A stretch of 64,000 nt of DNA. It comes from Rheinheimera sp. EpRS3 (GTDB lineage Bacteria; Pseudomonadota; Gammaproteobacteria; Enterobacterales; Alteromonadaceae). Below the pieces are notes generated by a model that was not told the origin of the DNA, did no database searches, and worked only from the letters and a program-made list of their open reading frames with translations. Shown here one piece after another: positions 45,856-57,800 of the stretch. The DNA lies in assembly GCF_001513785.1 (NCBI RefSeq), contig NZ_LNQS01000001.1, forward strand, positions 496,001 through 560,000. The letters run 5' to 3'. Made by a program: the position numbers and the translations under genes. How positions within the stretch are numbered: position 1 is the stretch's first letter; every line of letters starts with the position of its first letter.

Positions 45856-47217
45856 TTAGCTGTTTGTTGCCGCAGCAGTGCCTGTCTGCTCTTGACTATC
45901 AGCGTCTTCATGCTCTGGATCTGGCTCATCGCTGATATGGCGGATTTGTTTATTGCTGTAACCCCACAAAGCAAACAGCATTGGCAATATAGATAAACAA
46001 ATTAACATCAGGGCGATACCCCGGCCCGGTCCAGTGCCAATTATTGGTCCAACAGTGTTGGAAACGATATTGTTACCACGCATTACTGGCTCAAACACAA
46101 AGTCTGCCAACGGACCGGCGAGGAAATCGCCAAGTGGAATGGTAAACTGAGCAAACATACGGCGCAGTGCAAACACCCGACCCTGTACACCTGGAGGAAT
46201 GCGCCCTTGCCAGATTGCCTGACTGCAGCCATTAATCATCGGTAATAAGAATTTGAAGCAGAATAAGCCGAGCATGATTAGCCAGATTGACGGGTAAATA
46301 CCCAGTAACAGCAAGCAAAAACCCATTAAAAAGCCGCTACCCAAGATACCGTGGATCTTTTTGTCGGGGCCTCCGGTTGACGCCAGATAAAATGAACCCA
46401 ATAACATACCGATACCACCGACCGACAACACCATACCAATTTCAGACTTATCGGCGAAGAAATGCAGCATCGGCAGTACTGATATTGTACCCATACTGAC
46501 GACGAAGTTGATCAGGCAGAAAAATACCAGTAAATAAACCAGATCTTTGTGTTGAAACAGATAAGCCCAGCCCAGTTTAAACTCCTGCCACATACTGGAG
46601 CCTTTTTTGTCACCCTTGAAGGCTTTAGCTTTGGGGATTTTAACCAGAATTAACGTAACCATGGCGATGGCATAAGTACCAAGGTCAATCAGTAAAATAG
46701 TTGTCAGGTCAGTAAAAGCTAGTAAGGCCCCCGCAGCTAATGGTGCGATGATCATGCTGCTGGAGTCAGCAAATTGCATCAAGCCGGAGACCCGGCCATA
46801 ATCTTTACGCTCTACCAGTGAGGTAATAGCAGCAATGTTGGCTGGAGCCTGAAACGCAGTAGCCACTGAACTAATAAGTACACAGACATAGATATGCCAG
46901 AACACTAAATTATCGTTCATGTACTGGATTGCAATGTAAAGTGTTACCAGTGCCGAAATAGTGTCGGTAAGAATCAGGATCAATTTTCGGTCATAGCGAT
47001 CAACAATGGCCCCTATCCAGGGCGCCAGCAGCACCGCGGGTAAGCCCGCAATCACCGCTATCATGGTAAAAGAGGTAACAGAATCGGTTTGCCCCAGGAT
47101 CCACAGCCCCAGTGCAAAGCTGGTTAAGCCAGAACCGAGAATAGAAAACAGCTGACCAGTCCACATCAACTGGTATTTTTTCATGCCATCGCTGGCGCCC
47201 TTAAATTGCAGTAACAT
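45856..47217 (-). CDS. MFS transporter of the NRPS operon
   Basis: A 453-residue major facilitator with about 12 membrane segments. The A-motif region AIVDRYDRKLILILTD (loop 2-3) and RVSGLMQFADSSS are typical of the EntS/MFS_3-type exporters often found beside NRPS genes. A distinctive IIGTGPGRGIALM stretch precedes the last helices, and an acidic soluble tail (about 425-453, DEPDPEHEDADSQEQ) ends the protein. AGAGG lies 9 bases before the ATG. Thirteen bases after the last NRPS gene, it is very likely co-transcribed and probably exports the peptide or its precursor. Confidence 0.88.
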   Translation of the reverse strand: MLLQFKGASDGMKKYQLMWTGQLFSILGSGLTSFALGLWILGQTDSVTSFTMIAVIAGLPAVLLAPWIGAIVDRYDRKLILILTDTISALVTLYIAIQYMNDNLVFWHIYVCVLISSVATAFQAPANIAAITSLVERKDYGRVSGLMQFADSSSMIIAPLAAGALLAFTDLTTILLIDLGTYAIAMVTLILVKIPKAKAFKGDKKGSSMWQEFKLGWAYLFQHKDLVYLLVFFCLINFVVSMGTISVLPMLHFFADKSEIGMVLSVGGIGMLLGSFYLASTGGPDKKIHGILGSGFLMGFCLLLLGIYPSIWLIMLGLFCFKFLLPMINGCSQAIWQGRIPPGVQGRVFALRRMFAQFTIPLGDFLAGPLADFVFEPVMRGNNIVSNTVGPIIGTGPGRGIALMLICLSILPMLFALWGYSNKQIRHISDEPDPEHEDADSQEQTGTAAATNS

Positions 47218-47230
47218 TGAAATTATCCTC

Positions 47231-50200
47231 TTATAACTTGTTGTAATTATTTAATATTTCTAATATGCATTGCTTGCAGTCTGCAGCCAGCTGCTCAATT
47301 CGTTCGACACGATAAATGGTGTTGCTAAACTCCCAACGAATAGCCATAACCCCTTCTTTGATGTACACCCCTACCGCCAAAGGTCTTAGCCGTTTAGTCT
47401 GGTGATCCAAACCATAGCCGCCAAAGCCATCGACCTTGCGTAACACGCGTAAGTCGGCTTGGTTATCATGGCCAAAATAATTGAAAAACACCTGTGGCTC
47501 AGGGGTTTGGTTAAAATGTTCAATTAATTCCTGATCCTGGTTCAAATAGCGCAGTACACCATAGCCAATGCCGCCGTTAGGAATAGCCCGCAGCTGCTCG
47601 TTGATAGCTTTAATAGCGGCCACAGGATTGCTGTTATTGCCATAGTCGAGGAAGGCAGGGTAAATCGTGTTAAACCAGCCAACTGTGCGGGACAAATCAA
47701 CATCGTCAAACAGCGCTTCTTTACCATGCCCCAACAGATCTATCATCAGACTGTTTGATCTACAGCTTTGTTTGAAGGCATAAACAATGCTAGTCAGTAA
47801 GATGGCATCAATTTTGGCGCCGGTTATCTTGGGGACTTCATCGAGCAATATAGTGGTTTGTTGTTGATCTAACTGGACATAGACGCTCTGCGAGCTGGAC
47901 ATCAGGTTTTCGCCAGCAGGAAAATCCTTGCTCAGTTCAGCGGCATATTTCCGCTCCGGCAACAGCCAGTATGGTCGCTGGTTTTTCATTTCATCGCTGT
48001 AGCCCCAGGCTGACAGTTTTTCGACCCACTGCTTAAAGGAGGTGGCTTTTTCTGGCAGCTGTAACGGCTCATTACGGCTGTATTGGCGATAGCAGGTCTC
48101 AAAATCGTCGATAATGATGTGCCAGGAGCCGATATCAGCCAGCATAAAATGACCAAACAAAAACAGAGTCGGCTTTAGGTCCAGGTTACAACGATATAAA
48201 CAGGCCTGAAATAATGGCCCTTGCTGTAAGTCCAGCGCGGTAACACTGTAATAGATCCGTCTGCCTAATTGGCGTTCATAGTCAGCTTGATCTTCAGCAT
48301 CCAGGATAACCTGGTTTAGCTTCACCTTGTCTGGAGGACTGTCACAAATCAGGCTGGGTGGGTTTGAGTCTGCATCAGACAGGCGCATTCGCAGGCTGTC
48401 ATGCCGGGTTAATACATGCTGCAATGCACGTTCAATGGCGTCCAGGTCAAAGTCGTTGTCACGTGGTTGCAGATAAACCCCAAGTGTATGAAACTGCGGG
48501 TTAGTATGCTGCAGGCTGAGAAAATGACGTTGAGCCGGTGTCATAGCTACCGGGCCTTCAACAGGGGTTAGCTGGCGCAGTATTTGTGTTGTTAATGATG
48601 CCTGTGCCAATAAACGCGGCGTTTTATGCTGAAACACTTGCCGCGCAGTCAGGCTGATATGGCATAATTTGGCCTTTGATACTAACTGAATTACCAGTAA
48701 GGAATCGCCACCCAGGCTGAAAAAATCATCTTCAATGCCAACGCGTTCAGTTCGCAGAATTTGCTGATACAACTGACATAATGCCGTTTCTATATCGTTT
48801 GTCGGCGCAACATAAGGCACACCACTTTGGATCAGGTCTGCTGAAGGCTTTGGCAGCGCGCGCCGGTTAATTTTACCGTTTGGCGTCTGAGGCAGTTTAT
48901 CAAGCTGAATAAAAATGGCGGGAACCATATATTCTGGAATATGTTTTTTCAAATAGAGCCGTAAAGTGTCATGCCCCAGTGCGGCCACGGTGGCAGTAAA
49001 GTAACAGACAATGCGTTTATCACCGGGTTTGATTTCATGCACAACCGATACGGCTTGCTGTAGCTGAGGGTGTTTGTTCAGCGTGGTATCAATCTCTCCC
49101 AGTTCAATCCGGAAACCCCGTACTTTTACCTGCGAATCAGCCCGACCGAGAAAAATAACATTACCTGCGCTGTTGTAGCGGGCTAAATCTCGGGTGCGGT
49201 ACAGCACGCCTTGGCCATTTATCGGGTCAGCCACAAACGCATCTGCGGTCAGGTCTGGCCTCGCCATATAGCCGTCGGCTAAACAGTGACCACCAATAAA
49301 AATTTCACCGGGTACGCCAACAGGAACCGGCTGCATTTGCTCATCCAGCAGATACATCCGGGAGTTTTCAATCGGTTTGCCAATGGTGACGGCGCCGTTT
49401 TCGCCATCCCCGCTTTCAATACGATGCCGGCTGCACCACACTGTTGCCTCGGTTGGGCCATACAGGTTCCAGAATGACGATGATCGCAGCAGTAACGTTT
49501 CTGCCAGTTCAGGCGGTAAAGCTTCGCCGCCGCAAAGTATGCGCATATCGCGTTTACCCTGCCAGCCCATGTCCAACAGCATGCGCCACATAGACGGTGT
49601 AGCCTGCATAACGCTGATATTATGTTGTTGTATCAACTGCAAAATGCAGTTGGCGTCCTGTAACTGTTCTTTGTCAGCCAGTACGACAGTGCCACCATTA
49701 ATCAGCGGCAGGAAAATCTCTAATACGGCGATATCAAAGCTGATAGTGGTAACGGCCAGCAGCTTTTCGCCGGCTTTTACGCCCGGCGCACGACTCATCG
49801 CCTGTAAAAAGTTCACCACGGTCTGATGGCGGATCATCACGCCCTTGGGTAAACCGGTTGAGCCTGAAGTGAAAATGACATAGGCCTGATCGGTTGGCTG
49901 CGTCTTAGCAACGTGTACAGAAACGGGGAGGCCGCTACCATGCTGTAGCTTGCCGTCAGCACTAAGTTGCAATGCTGGCCAGTTACCGGCAGGCACCTTG
50001 GCGACCAGACAGGGTTGTGTAATCACTGCCGCGATGTTGGCGGTGTCAAACATATACTGCACCCTGTCCTGCGGGTAGCTAAGGTCAATCGGAATGTAAG
50101 CGGCACCAGCTTTCAGCGTACCAAGCATGGCGACAATCATGGCGGCATTGCGTTCTGTCGCAATGGCAACATAGCTGCCACGACCAACACGTTGCACCAG

Positions 50201-51883
50201 CAGGTGTTGCGCCAGCTCCGTACTAAGTGTATCCAGTTGCTGGTAGCTTAAGGTGGTTTCGCGGCTAATTACCGCGGCGAGATCCGGTGTCGTTTGCGCC
50301 TGCCGCTGCACCATTTGGTCCAAGGTGTCCTGACTGGCAGGCAACACCTCACCTATACTCCAATGCTGCAAAATTTGGTGTTTTTCCTGTTCACTGAGCA
50401 GACTAACGTTTGCCAGTTTTTGCTGGGGCTGGGCAAGCAACCGTTGCAGCAATAGGGTCAGGTGTTCTGCCATCCTGCTTATCGTATCGTGGTTAAATAA
50501 ATCGGTGTTGTACTCAATAAAGCCGCTCAGCTCACCGGTATCATTAAAATAAAACGTCAGGTCATATTTGGCTGTCTGATTCTCGGTGGTCAGTGCTTGT
50601 AGCTGCAATGCCTGATTTACCGGCGCGGCGGTAGTTTGCTCACTATCGGTAGTGCTCTGCGTATTGTTCAGGATCAGCATTACCTGAAAAATAGCGGCCC
50701 GGCTCATGTCGCGTGGCGGGTTCAGCTCTTCTACCAACTTTTCAAACGATACATCCTGATTGGCGAATGCATTAAAAACAGTGGTCTTTTCCTGCTCCAG
50801 CTGTTGCATAAAGTTGAGTTGCGGGTCGACGTAGGTTCGAAATGCCAGTGTATTGGTAAAGAATCCGATAACATTTTCCAGTTCGGTACGGTTGCGGTTA
50901 GCGATTAACGTGCCAATGGCAAAGTCATCCTGACGGCTATACTTGTGCAGCAGTATGCGCAGTGTGGCAAGCATCAGGGTAAAAGGAGTGGCACCGGTGT
51001 TGTAGCTGAGTTGTCTTAGTTGACTGCTTAGCTCTGGTGCAATATTAATAGCGACGGAGTTGCCATTATAGGTGCGCTCTGACGGCCTTGGTTTGTCGGT
51101 ATACAGCTCCAGCGGAGCAACGTCGGTCAGTTTATCCTTCCAGTAAGCCAGCTTTTTTTGCAACAGTTTTTCCTGAGCATCAGAGCGCTGCCAGCAGGCA
51201 TAATCGATATAGCTATAGTCGGTAATACCGCTTGTGGGCTGAGTATCAGCCAGTTGATCGTAGCATTGAAAAATTTGCTGGATCAGTAAGGCGTGTGACC
51301 AGGCGTCAAAGGCAATATGATGCACATTGATATACCACAGATAGTGCTCGTTGCTGATATGGAACAAACGGCTGCGGAAAACACCGTCACGCTGCAGATC
51401 GAACGGCGTATGGCCATCTTCTTTAATTTCGCGCAGCGCGTCACTTTTGGCTTGTTCTTCACCCCGTTCGGTGAAGTCGACTACGGGCAGAATGGTGTGG
51501 CCTTTATTGCTGATGAAATCTGCCAGACTAAGAATATTCTGCCGTGCTGTGCCATCCACTTCGCGATATTGACTGCGCAGGATTGGGTGAAATTCCAGCG
51601 TCTGGATCACAGCCTTCGTCAGCCGTGCGGTGTCCACCACGCCTTTTACCGCATAAACCATCGGTATATTGTATTCCGGGCTGGCTGGGTCAAACTGTGA
51701 CATAAACCAGATACGCTGCTGTTCATGGGACAGAGGGTAATGTGCTGCAAGCCCGGCTTTGGGCAGCTGTGAGGCCGCAGCGGGTGAGCTGCCCTGGCGT
51801 TGTGCCAGACGCTGCATTAGTAGCGCTTTTTGCTCGGGTGACAGTGCCTTAAGCTTTTCTTCTATGTCCATCGGGATATCCAT
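47231..51883 (-). CDS. non-ribosomal peptide synthetase, C-A-T-E* (final module)
   Basis: A 1550-residue single-module NRPS. A helical N terminus (about 5-32, a probable docking segment) precedes a condensation domain (about 45-480; HHIAFDAWS at 188, where Ala replaces the usual Gly). The adenylation domain (about 510-1010) has A3 FTSGSTGLPKG and A5 NLYGPTE; specificity residues read by alignment to GrsA are DILQLGLVWK, the published glycine-type code. A carrier domain (FFSLGGDSLL, Ser about 1061) and an epimerization-type domain (about 1108-1545) follow. The latter keeps DLSRTVGWF and FFNYFG but has HF for HH (1245-1246) and LGHGKE for EGHGRE, so it is probably inactive. No thioesterase or reductase. 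Confidence 0.93.
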   Translation of the reverse strand: MDIPMDIEEKLKALSPEQKALLMQRLAQRQGSSPAAASQLPKAGLAAHYPLSHEQQRIWFMSQFDPASPEYNIPMVYAVKGVVDTARLTKAVIQTLEFHPILRSQYREVDGTARQNILSLADFISNKGHTILPVVDFTERGEEQAKSDALREIKEDGHTPFDLQRDGVFRSRLFHISNEHYLWYINVHHIAFDAWSHALLIQQIFQCYDQLADTQPTSGITDYSYIDYACWQRSDAQEKLLQKKLAYWKDKLTDVAPLELYTDKPRPSERTYNGNSVAINIAPELSSQLRQLSYNTGATPFTLMLATLRILLHKYSRQDDFAIGTLIANRNRTELENVIGFFTNTLAFRTYVDPQLNFMQQLEQEKTTVFNAFANQDVSFEKLVEELNPPRDMSRAAIFQVMLILNNTQSTTDSEQTTAAPVNQALQLQALTTENQTAKYDLTFYFNDTGELSGFIEYNTDLFNHDTISRMAEHLTLLLQRLLAQPQQKLANVSLLSEQEKHQILQHWSIGEVLPASQDTLDQMVQRQAQTTPDLAAVISRETTLSYQQLDTLSTELAQHLLVQRVGRGSYVAIATERNAAMIVAMLGTLKAGAAYIPIDLSYPQDRVQYMFDTANIAAVITQPCLVAKVPAGNWPALQLSADGKLQHGSGLPVSVHVAKTQPTDQAYVIFTSGSTGLPKGVMIRHQTVVNFLQAMSRAPGVKAGEKLLAVTTISFDIAVLEIFLPLINGGTVVLADKEQLQDANCILQLIQQHNISVMQATPSMWRMLLDMGWQGKRDMRILCGGEALPPELAETLLLRSSSFWNLYGPTEATVWCSRHRIESGDGENGAVTIGKPIENSRMYLLDEQMQPVPVGVPGEIFIGGHCLADGYMARPDLTADAFVADPINGQGVLYRTRDLARYNSAGNVIFLGRADSQVKVRGFRIELGEIDTTLNKHPQLQQAVSVVHEIKPGDKRIVCYFTATVAALGHDTLRLYLKKHIPEYMVPAIFIQLDKLPQTPNGKINRRALPKPSADLIQSGVPYVAPTNDIETALCQLYQQILRTERVGIEDDFFSLGGDSLLVIQLVSKAKLCHISLTARQVFQHKTPRLLAQASLTTQILRQLTPVEGPVAMTPAQRHFLSLQHTNPQFHTLGVYLQPRDNDFDLDAIERALQHVLTRHDSLRMRLSDADSNPPSLICDSPPDKVKLNQVILDAEDQADYERQLGRRIYYSVTALDLQQGPLFQACLYRCNLDLKPTLFLFGHFMLADIGSWHIIIDDFETCYRQYSRNEPLQLPEKATSFKQWVEKLSAWGYSDEMKNQRPYWLLPERKYAAELSKDFPAGENLMSSSQSVYVQLDQQQTTILLDEVPKITGAKIDAILLTSIVYAFKQSCRSNSLMIDLLGHGKEALFDDVDLSRTVGWFNTIYPAFLDYGNNSNPVAAIKAINEQLRAIPNGGIGYGVLRYLNQDQELIEHFNQTPEPQVFFNYFGHDNQADLRVLRKVDGFGGYGLDHQTKRLRPLAVGVYIKEGVMAIRWEFSNTIYRVERIEQLAADCKQCILEILNNYNKL

Positions 51884-51894
51884 TATTGTTATAT

Positions 51895-54800
51895 TTATCC
51901 GGTTATCTCAGCCATCATGGCTAACAGTTCATCTTCATCTACCGTTTGTAACTGCAGCTCGTCCAGCCGGTTTGCTAGTTGGTCCAGCTGCTGATAGGCA
52001 AATAAATCACCGAGCGCCAGCGGCAGATGCTCGCCGAACTGACGACGGATTAACGCCAGCAGTTTCATCGCCAGCACTGAGTTGCCGCCTAAACGGAAAA
52101 AGTTACTGTTACGGTTGTTCACATCAATGCCCAGCAGTTTTTGCCATAACGTGGCTAATTGCTGTTCAGTAGCGGTTATCAGGGCTTGCTGCGGCAGTTG
52201 TTCAGTGAGTTCGCGCTGGCGCAGTTGTTTCTTGTCAACCTTGCCGCTTGGGGTTGTAGGCAGAATGTCCAACTGCTGCCACAGTGTTGGCACCATATAA
52301 GAAGGTAACCAGTTGGAGGCATATGCTGCCAGAACACTGGTATCTATTTGTCGTTGCGCGGTAAAAAAGGCCACCAGTAATGGCTCGCCATTACTGGCCT
52401 GACTCAGCACCACAGCGCAGGCGGTAACGTCGGTGTAACGTTCAGCGACAGCTTCTATTTCTGTCAGCTCAATGCGATAACCATGCAGTTTGACCTGCTC
52501 ATCAAGCCGTTGCAGATATAGCAAGCGGCCATCTGCCAATTGTTTTACTAAATCGCCGGTACGATACAGACGTTCCTGTTTACCGTTGTGCCACTGTTTG
52601 GTAATAAATCGTTCGGCAGTCAGTTCGGCTTTGCCCCGATAGCCCAGTGCCAGGTTGTCACCGGCAATATACAACTCGCCTTTGCTGCCAATAGTGGCCA
52701 GTTCAGTATCGGCATTCATGACATACAGCCGGTTGTTGCTGATTGCCAGACCGGTACTGATTAAATTCAGGTTATCCGCGGTTATTTGCTGACATGATAC
52801 CCATACCGTGGCTTCGGTTGGGCCATACATATTCCACAACTGCCGGCCTTTACCCAGCAGCCGTTGTGCCAGTACTTTTGGCAGTGCTTCACCGCCGGTC
52901 AGCATGGTTAAGTTAGCTTGTCCGGTCCAGCCAGATTCCAGCAATAAGCGCCAGCCAGCCGGCGTTGCCTGCATAATACTGATCTGATGTTGATGTAACT
53001 GGCGGGAAATACTATGCCCGTCGCGGTTTTGCTGATGTGGCAATAACACCAGGCAGGCGCCATGTAGCAAGGGTAGAAACAGTTCTAATACTGAAATATC
53101 AAATGAGACTGGCGTCACTGCCAGTAATTTATCGGTGGCAGTGATACCGGGTTCGGTTGCCATGGCCTGCAGGAAGTTCAGCATGCTGTGCTGGCCTATC
53201 TCCACCCCTTTAGGCTGACCCGTACTGCCTGATGTATAGATACAGTATGCCAGTTGTTGTGGTTGGCCCGATAACCCGGGTAGTGGCTCTGTCGACATCT
53301 GCTGCAGCTGTGATAGCAGCCAGACTGGCGCGTCTTGTAACGCCAGTACGCTTTGCAATTCATCGCTACTGATAATGGCGCGCACTGCAGCGTCAGTGAC
53401 AATATACTGCAGGCGGTCTTTAGGATACTCGGGATCCAGTGGCAGGTAAGCCGCCTGGCAGCGGAAAATAGCCAGTAACGTGATGATCAACTGACTGTCT
53501 CGGGGTAAACAAACGCCGATCAAATCGCCAGGGCGAATACCCGCTTGATAAAGCTGAGCCGCTAAGGTGTCAACTTCAACCTGCAGTTGCCGGTAGCTCA
53601 GCTGACGATCAGCACTTATCAGTGCCTGGTTATCGGCGAAGCGTGCCGCGGTATCTGCAAACCAATAGCTCAGGTTGTCAAATGCGGGCACACTATTGCA
53701 GCCGGTTTCAGGTAACTGCGCCATAAACGCCGCTTGTTGCTGTTGTTCCAGCGTCGCCAGTGGCCTAGCCGTATTTTCAGCAAACTGGCAAAATAACTGT
53801 TGTAGCCGCGTTACCATCAGCTCAACTGAGGCAGGCAGAAATAAATCTTCGCTGTACTCAATAAAGCCACTTAAGTTATCGCCTTGTAAGGTCAGACTGA
53901 AACTTAAATCAAAGCGGGCGCTGTGGTTATCACTATCAGGCATAGCCAGCGACAGCTGTTCTGTAATGGCCTGTTCACTATTGCTGGCAGCAGTACTGTG
54001 GTTGAAGTTAAACAGTACCTGAAATAACGGATTATGGCTGGTGCTGCGCGCAATATTCAGCCGTTGCAGCAGTTGTGGTAACTGCAACTGTTGATGCTCG
54101 AAGCCTGATAAAATTTGCTGCTTTGCCTGTGCAATCAGTTGGCTACAGGTCATGTCCGGTTGCCATTGCAGCCGGATAGGTAAAGTGTTCAGCAGCAGCC
54201 CCATCAGTTCACTGTATTGCGTGTTGTCGCGGCCGGATACCGGGATACCAATAACAAAATCGTCCTGGCGGGAAAACTCATGTAATAGCTGAGCGCAAAT
54301 GGCGAAGCTGAGCATGTACAGCGATGCGCCACGTTGTTCTGCTTGTTGCTTTAAGGCGTTGACGCAATCTGCAGTAAGCTGAAAACGGCAACGGCCACCG
54401 CGGAAGCTCGGCTGTGGCGGACGAGAAAAGTCTGTAGCCAGTTCCAGCAGTTGAGGTACATCTTTTAACTGTTGCTGCCAGTAAGCCAGTTGCTGTTGTT
54501 GCCATTGTTGATAATCAGCATGCTGTTGCCACAATGCCAGGTCTGCCATTTGCAATTGGGGGAGGACTGCTTGCCAGGGCTGTTGCTGCACCAACTGCCG
54601 ATAGCCGTGAGCAAGCTGACGCAACAGTAACTGGAAGCTGCTGCCGTCGGCATTAATATGGTGCATCACTACGCCCAGCGCATGACGCTGTGGTGCTAGT
54701 TTATACAGCACAAACCGGTATGCTGGCGTGGTTGTCAGATCAAAGGGAACGTTAGCATCCGCGGCAAAACACTGAGCCAGGGTATCGGCTGCGCTGCAGA

Positions 54801-57800
54801 GATCCCGCTCGCTAAACTGTAGTTCTGTATTGCGATGCAGACGCTGAAGTACCGTGCCGTTATCTTCAACATAAGTGGTGTGAAATGCGCCCTGTTGCTG
54901 CGCTATTTGCTGCAACACTAGGCGCAAACTGAGCGTATCTAATTCGCCGTTCAGTAGCAGCAGCATCGGCATGTTGTAGGCCGCTCCACTGCCGTCTAAC
55001 TGGTGTAGCACCCACATTTGCTGCTGGCCCGCTGTCAGCGGAAACAGGTTTTGCTCTGGCTGACGTAATAACGGGATAGCAGGCTGTACACCGGTTTGCT
55101 GACGTACTAACTGCGCCAGCGCCCGGATAGTAGGCTGCTGGAAAAACTGCCGCAGGCTGATAGTACTGTGCAGGCTGTCTTTAATCCGCGCCAACATAGA
55201 CAGCGCCAGCAGTGAATGACCACCGGCGCTAAAAAAGTTTTGTGTCATCTGCAGCAACTTATCGGGTAAAAGCTGTTGCCAGATTTCCAGCAAAGCAAGC
55301 TCTATAACATCGTGGCTATCTTGCTCTGCAGCTGAACTGAAGCTTGTATCCGGACGTGGCAGTTTGGCCTGATCAACTTTGCCTCTGTTGGTAAGAGGTA
55401 AGGCATCCAGCAAGACTAAATGCTGTGGCAGCATATATTCGGCTAACTGCGACTGCAAATACTGGCGCAGCCCAGTCAGTTGCAGAGTATTGTCGGCAGC
55501 CACCAGATAAGCGACTAGCTGTTGTGGCTCGACGATCATGACATAGCACTGAGCGATAGCAGCGTATTGCAGTATTTGCTGACGAATACCTTCAAGCTCA
55601 ATGCGGTAACCACGTAGCTTAATTTGTTGATCGTTACGACCGGCAAAGCAGATATTGCCATCGTCTCTGAAGTAGACACGATCGCCAGTGGCATATAGTC
55701 GTTCACCGCTTGATGGATGATAAATAAATTTGCTGGCGCTAAGTTCGGGCTGGTTATGATAACCCAGAGCCAGATTATCACCGGCAATATATAGCTGGCC
55801 GGTAACATCGGCAGGGACCGGCATCAGATCTGCATCCAGCACATAAAGCCGGTTCGGTAATATCGCTTTGCCTATCGGTACTTCAGGCAGAGACTGATCC
55901 TGCGGTGCTACCCGATGTAAGCTACAGCTGATGGTGGCTTCACTGGGGCCATAGGCATTAAACAATACGGCCTGAGGCGCTGGTGTTAAACTGAACCAGC
56001 TTTTTACGGCAGCACCGGTTAATTGTTCTGTGCCGATAACAATTTGCCGGATACAGGCTGGCAGCGGCTGCTGTGCCTGTAGCAAGCTGCTAATCCAACT
56101 TTGCCAGTAGGCAGTCGATAGACTCAGATGTTCAATCTGGTACTGGGTAATCAATTGTTGCAGCTCGGCGAAGGTTAACGTCTGTTGCTGAGCGGGCAAC
56201 AGCAGGTGGCCGCCGGCAATTAATGGCGGGAAAATTTCTTCCAGAGCCAAATCAAAAGATAATGCTGAGCTTTGCAAACTGGTGCGACACTGACTGAGCT
56301 GATAATGCTGGGCCATGCTGCTGGCGTGGTTGCTCAGTGCCTGCCGGCTAACAACTACGCCCTTAGGCGTGCCGGTGGTGCCGGAGGTATACACCAGATA
56401 AGCCGGTTGGGTGGACTGGATTTCTACTGCAGCGGATTGTTGCAGTAGCTCAGGTGTTAATGTTATCTCAATAGCGCCAGCGTCTGGCTGATCAGTCATG
56501 GTCAGACATGCCTGACTATCCTGATATAAAAATTGCTTGCGCTCGACGTTGATATCACGGTCGACAATCACAAAACAGCCGCCAGCTGCCAGCACTGACA
56601 GCATGGCAACAATGGCGGTTAATCTGTGCTGGCAACTAATAGCTACCACCTGACCGGGTTCCATGCCATGTTGCTGCAATAGGGCATTATAGTGCTTTAC
56701 CAGCAGCCACAGCTGACTGTAGCTTAATTGCTGAGCGGCATTGGTTTGTGTCAGCGCGCTTTGTTGCGGTATCCGATTAACCGTCTTTAGCAGCGCCGAC
56801 AAAATATCTTGTTCTGCCGAACCAGCGATTGGCGCATGGCTTAGCAGCTGTTGTTGTTGAGCTAAAGACGTTAGCGCAATTTGTGCCAATGGGCGTTCTG
56901 GCTGCTGAATAACCTGTTGCACCAATTCGACATAAAATTCGGCATAACGACTGATATCACGTTCGCTGAATAAGGCTTTGTTATATTCAAAATAGCCATG
57001 GAAACCACTGTGCTGATATGTCAGCTCCAGCGTTAGATCCAGCTTGGCATAGTGTCGTTGTATCGCACAGCTCTGCCAGTTGTTGCCGGGTGCCGCTACG
57101 GCATCCTGCAGTACATTATACGAAAACATAACCTGAAACAGAGGATTACGATTAATATCGCGCTCTGGTTGTAACAAGTCCAGGATCTGTGAGTAGCCCA
57201 GTTGCTGATGTGCCAGGCATTGATAAAACTGCTGTCGCAACTGCTGCACGTACTGCCCTGCGGCCATCTTGCTGTCTATAATGGCTGGTAACAATAATGT
57301 ATTGGCCACCGCGGCAACAAAATGCTTTAGCTGCGGTTGATCCCGGTTTAACACCGGAGTGGCGACAATGAAATTGCGTTGGTCGCTGAGCTTATGTAAC
57401 AAAATATTAAACACAGCCAGCAGCAGATTAAAAGGGGTGATGTGTTGTTGCTGGCAAAACTGGCTGATTTGCGCAGAGACATCAGCCGGTAAGCTGAAAT
57501 AATAATAATCGCCGTCATTGCTCAGTGCAGCAGTTTTACGGCTCAACTGTAATTGCGGTTCGCAATCTTGCAGCGTGTTTTGCCAGAACTGTTGTAACTG
57601 TGCAAGCTCTGCCGGTTGTTGTTGCTGCAGGTACTGTTGCATATCTATAGCCGGTAGCGCTAACGCTGGTACCACGTGTCCCAGCAACTGACGGTAAAGC
57701 GTGTGTAACTCTGCCAGGATCAAGTTTAACGCGTAACCATCGGCGACAATATGATGAATGCACAGTGTTAACAGAAACTGCTGCTGTGGCATCTGGTACA

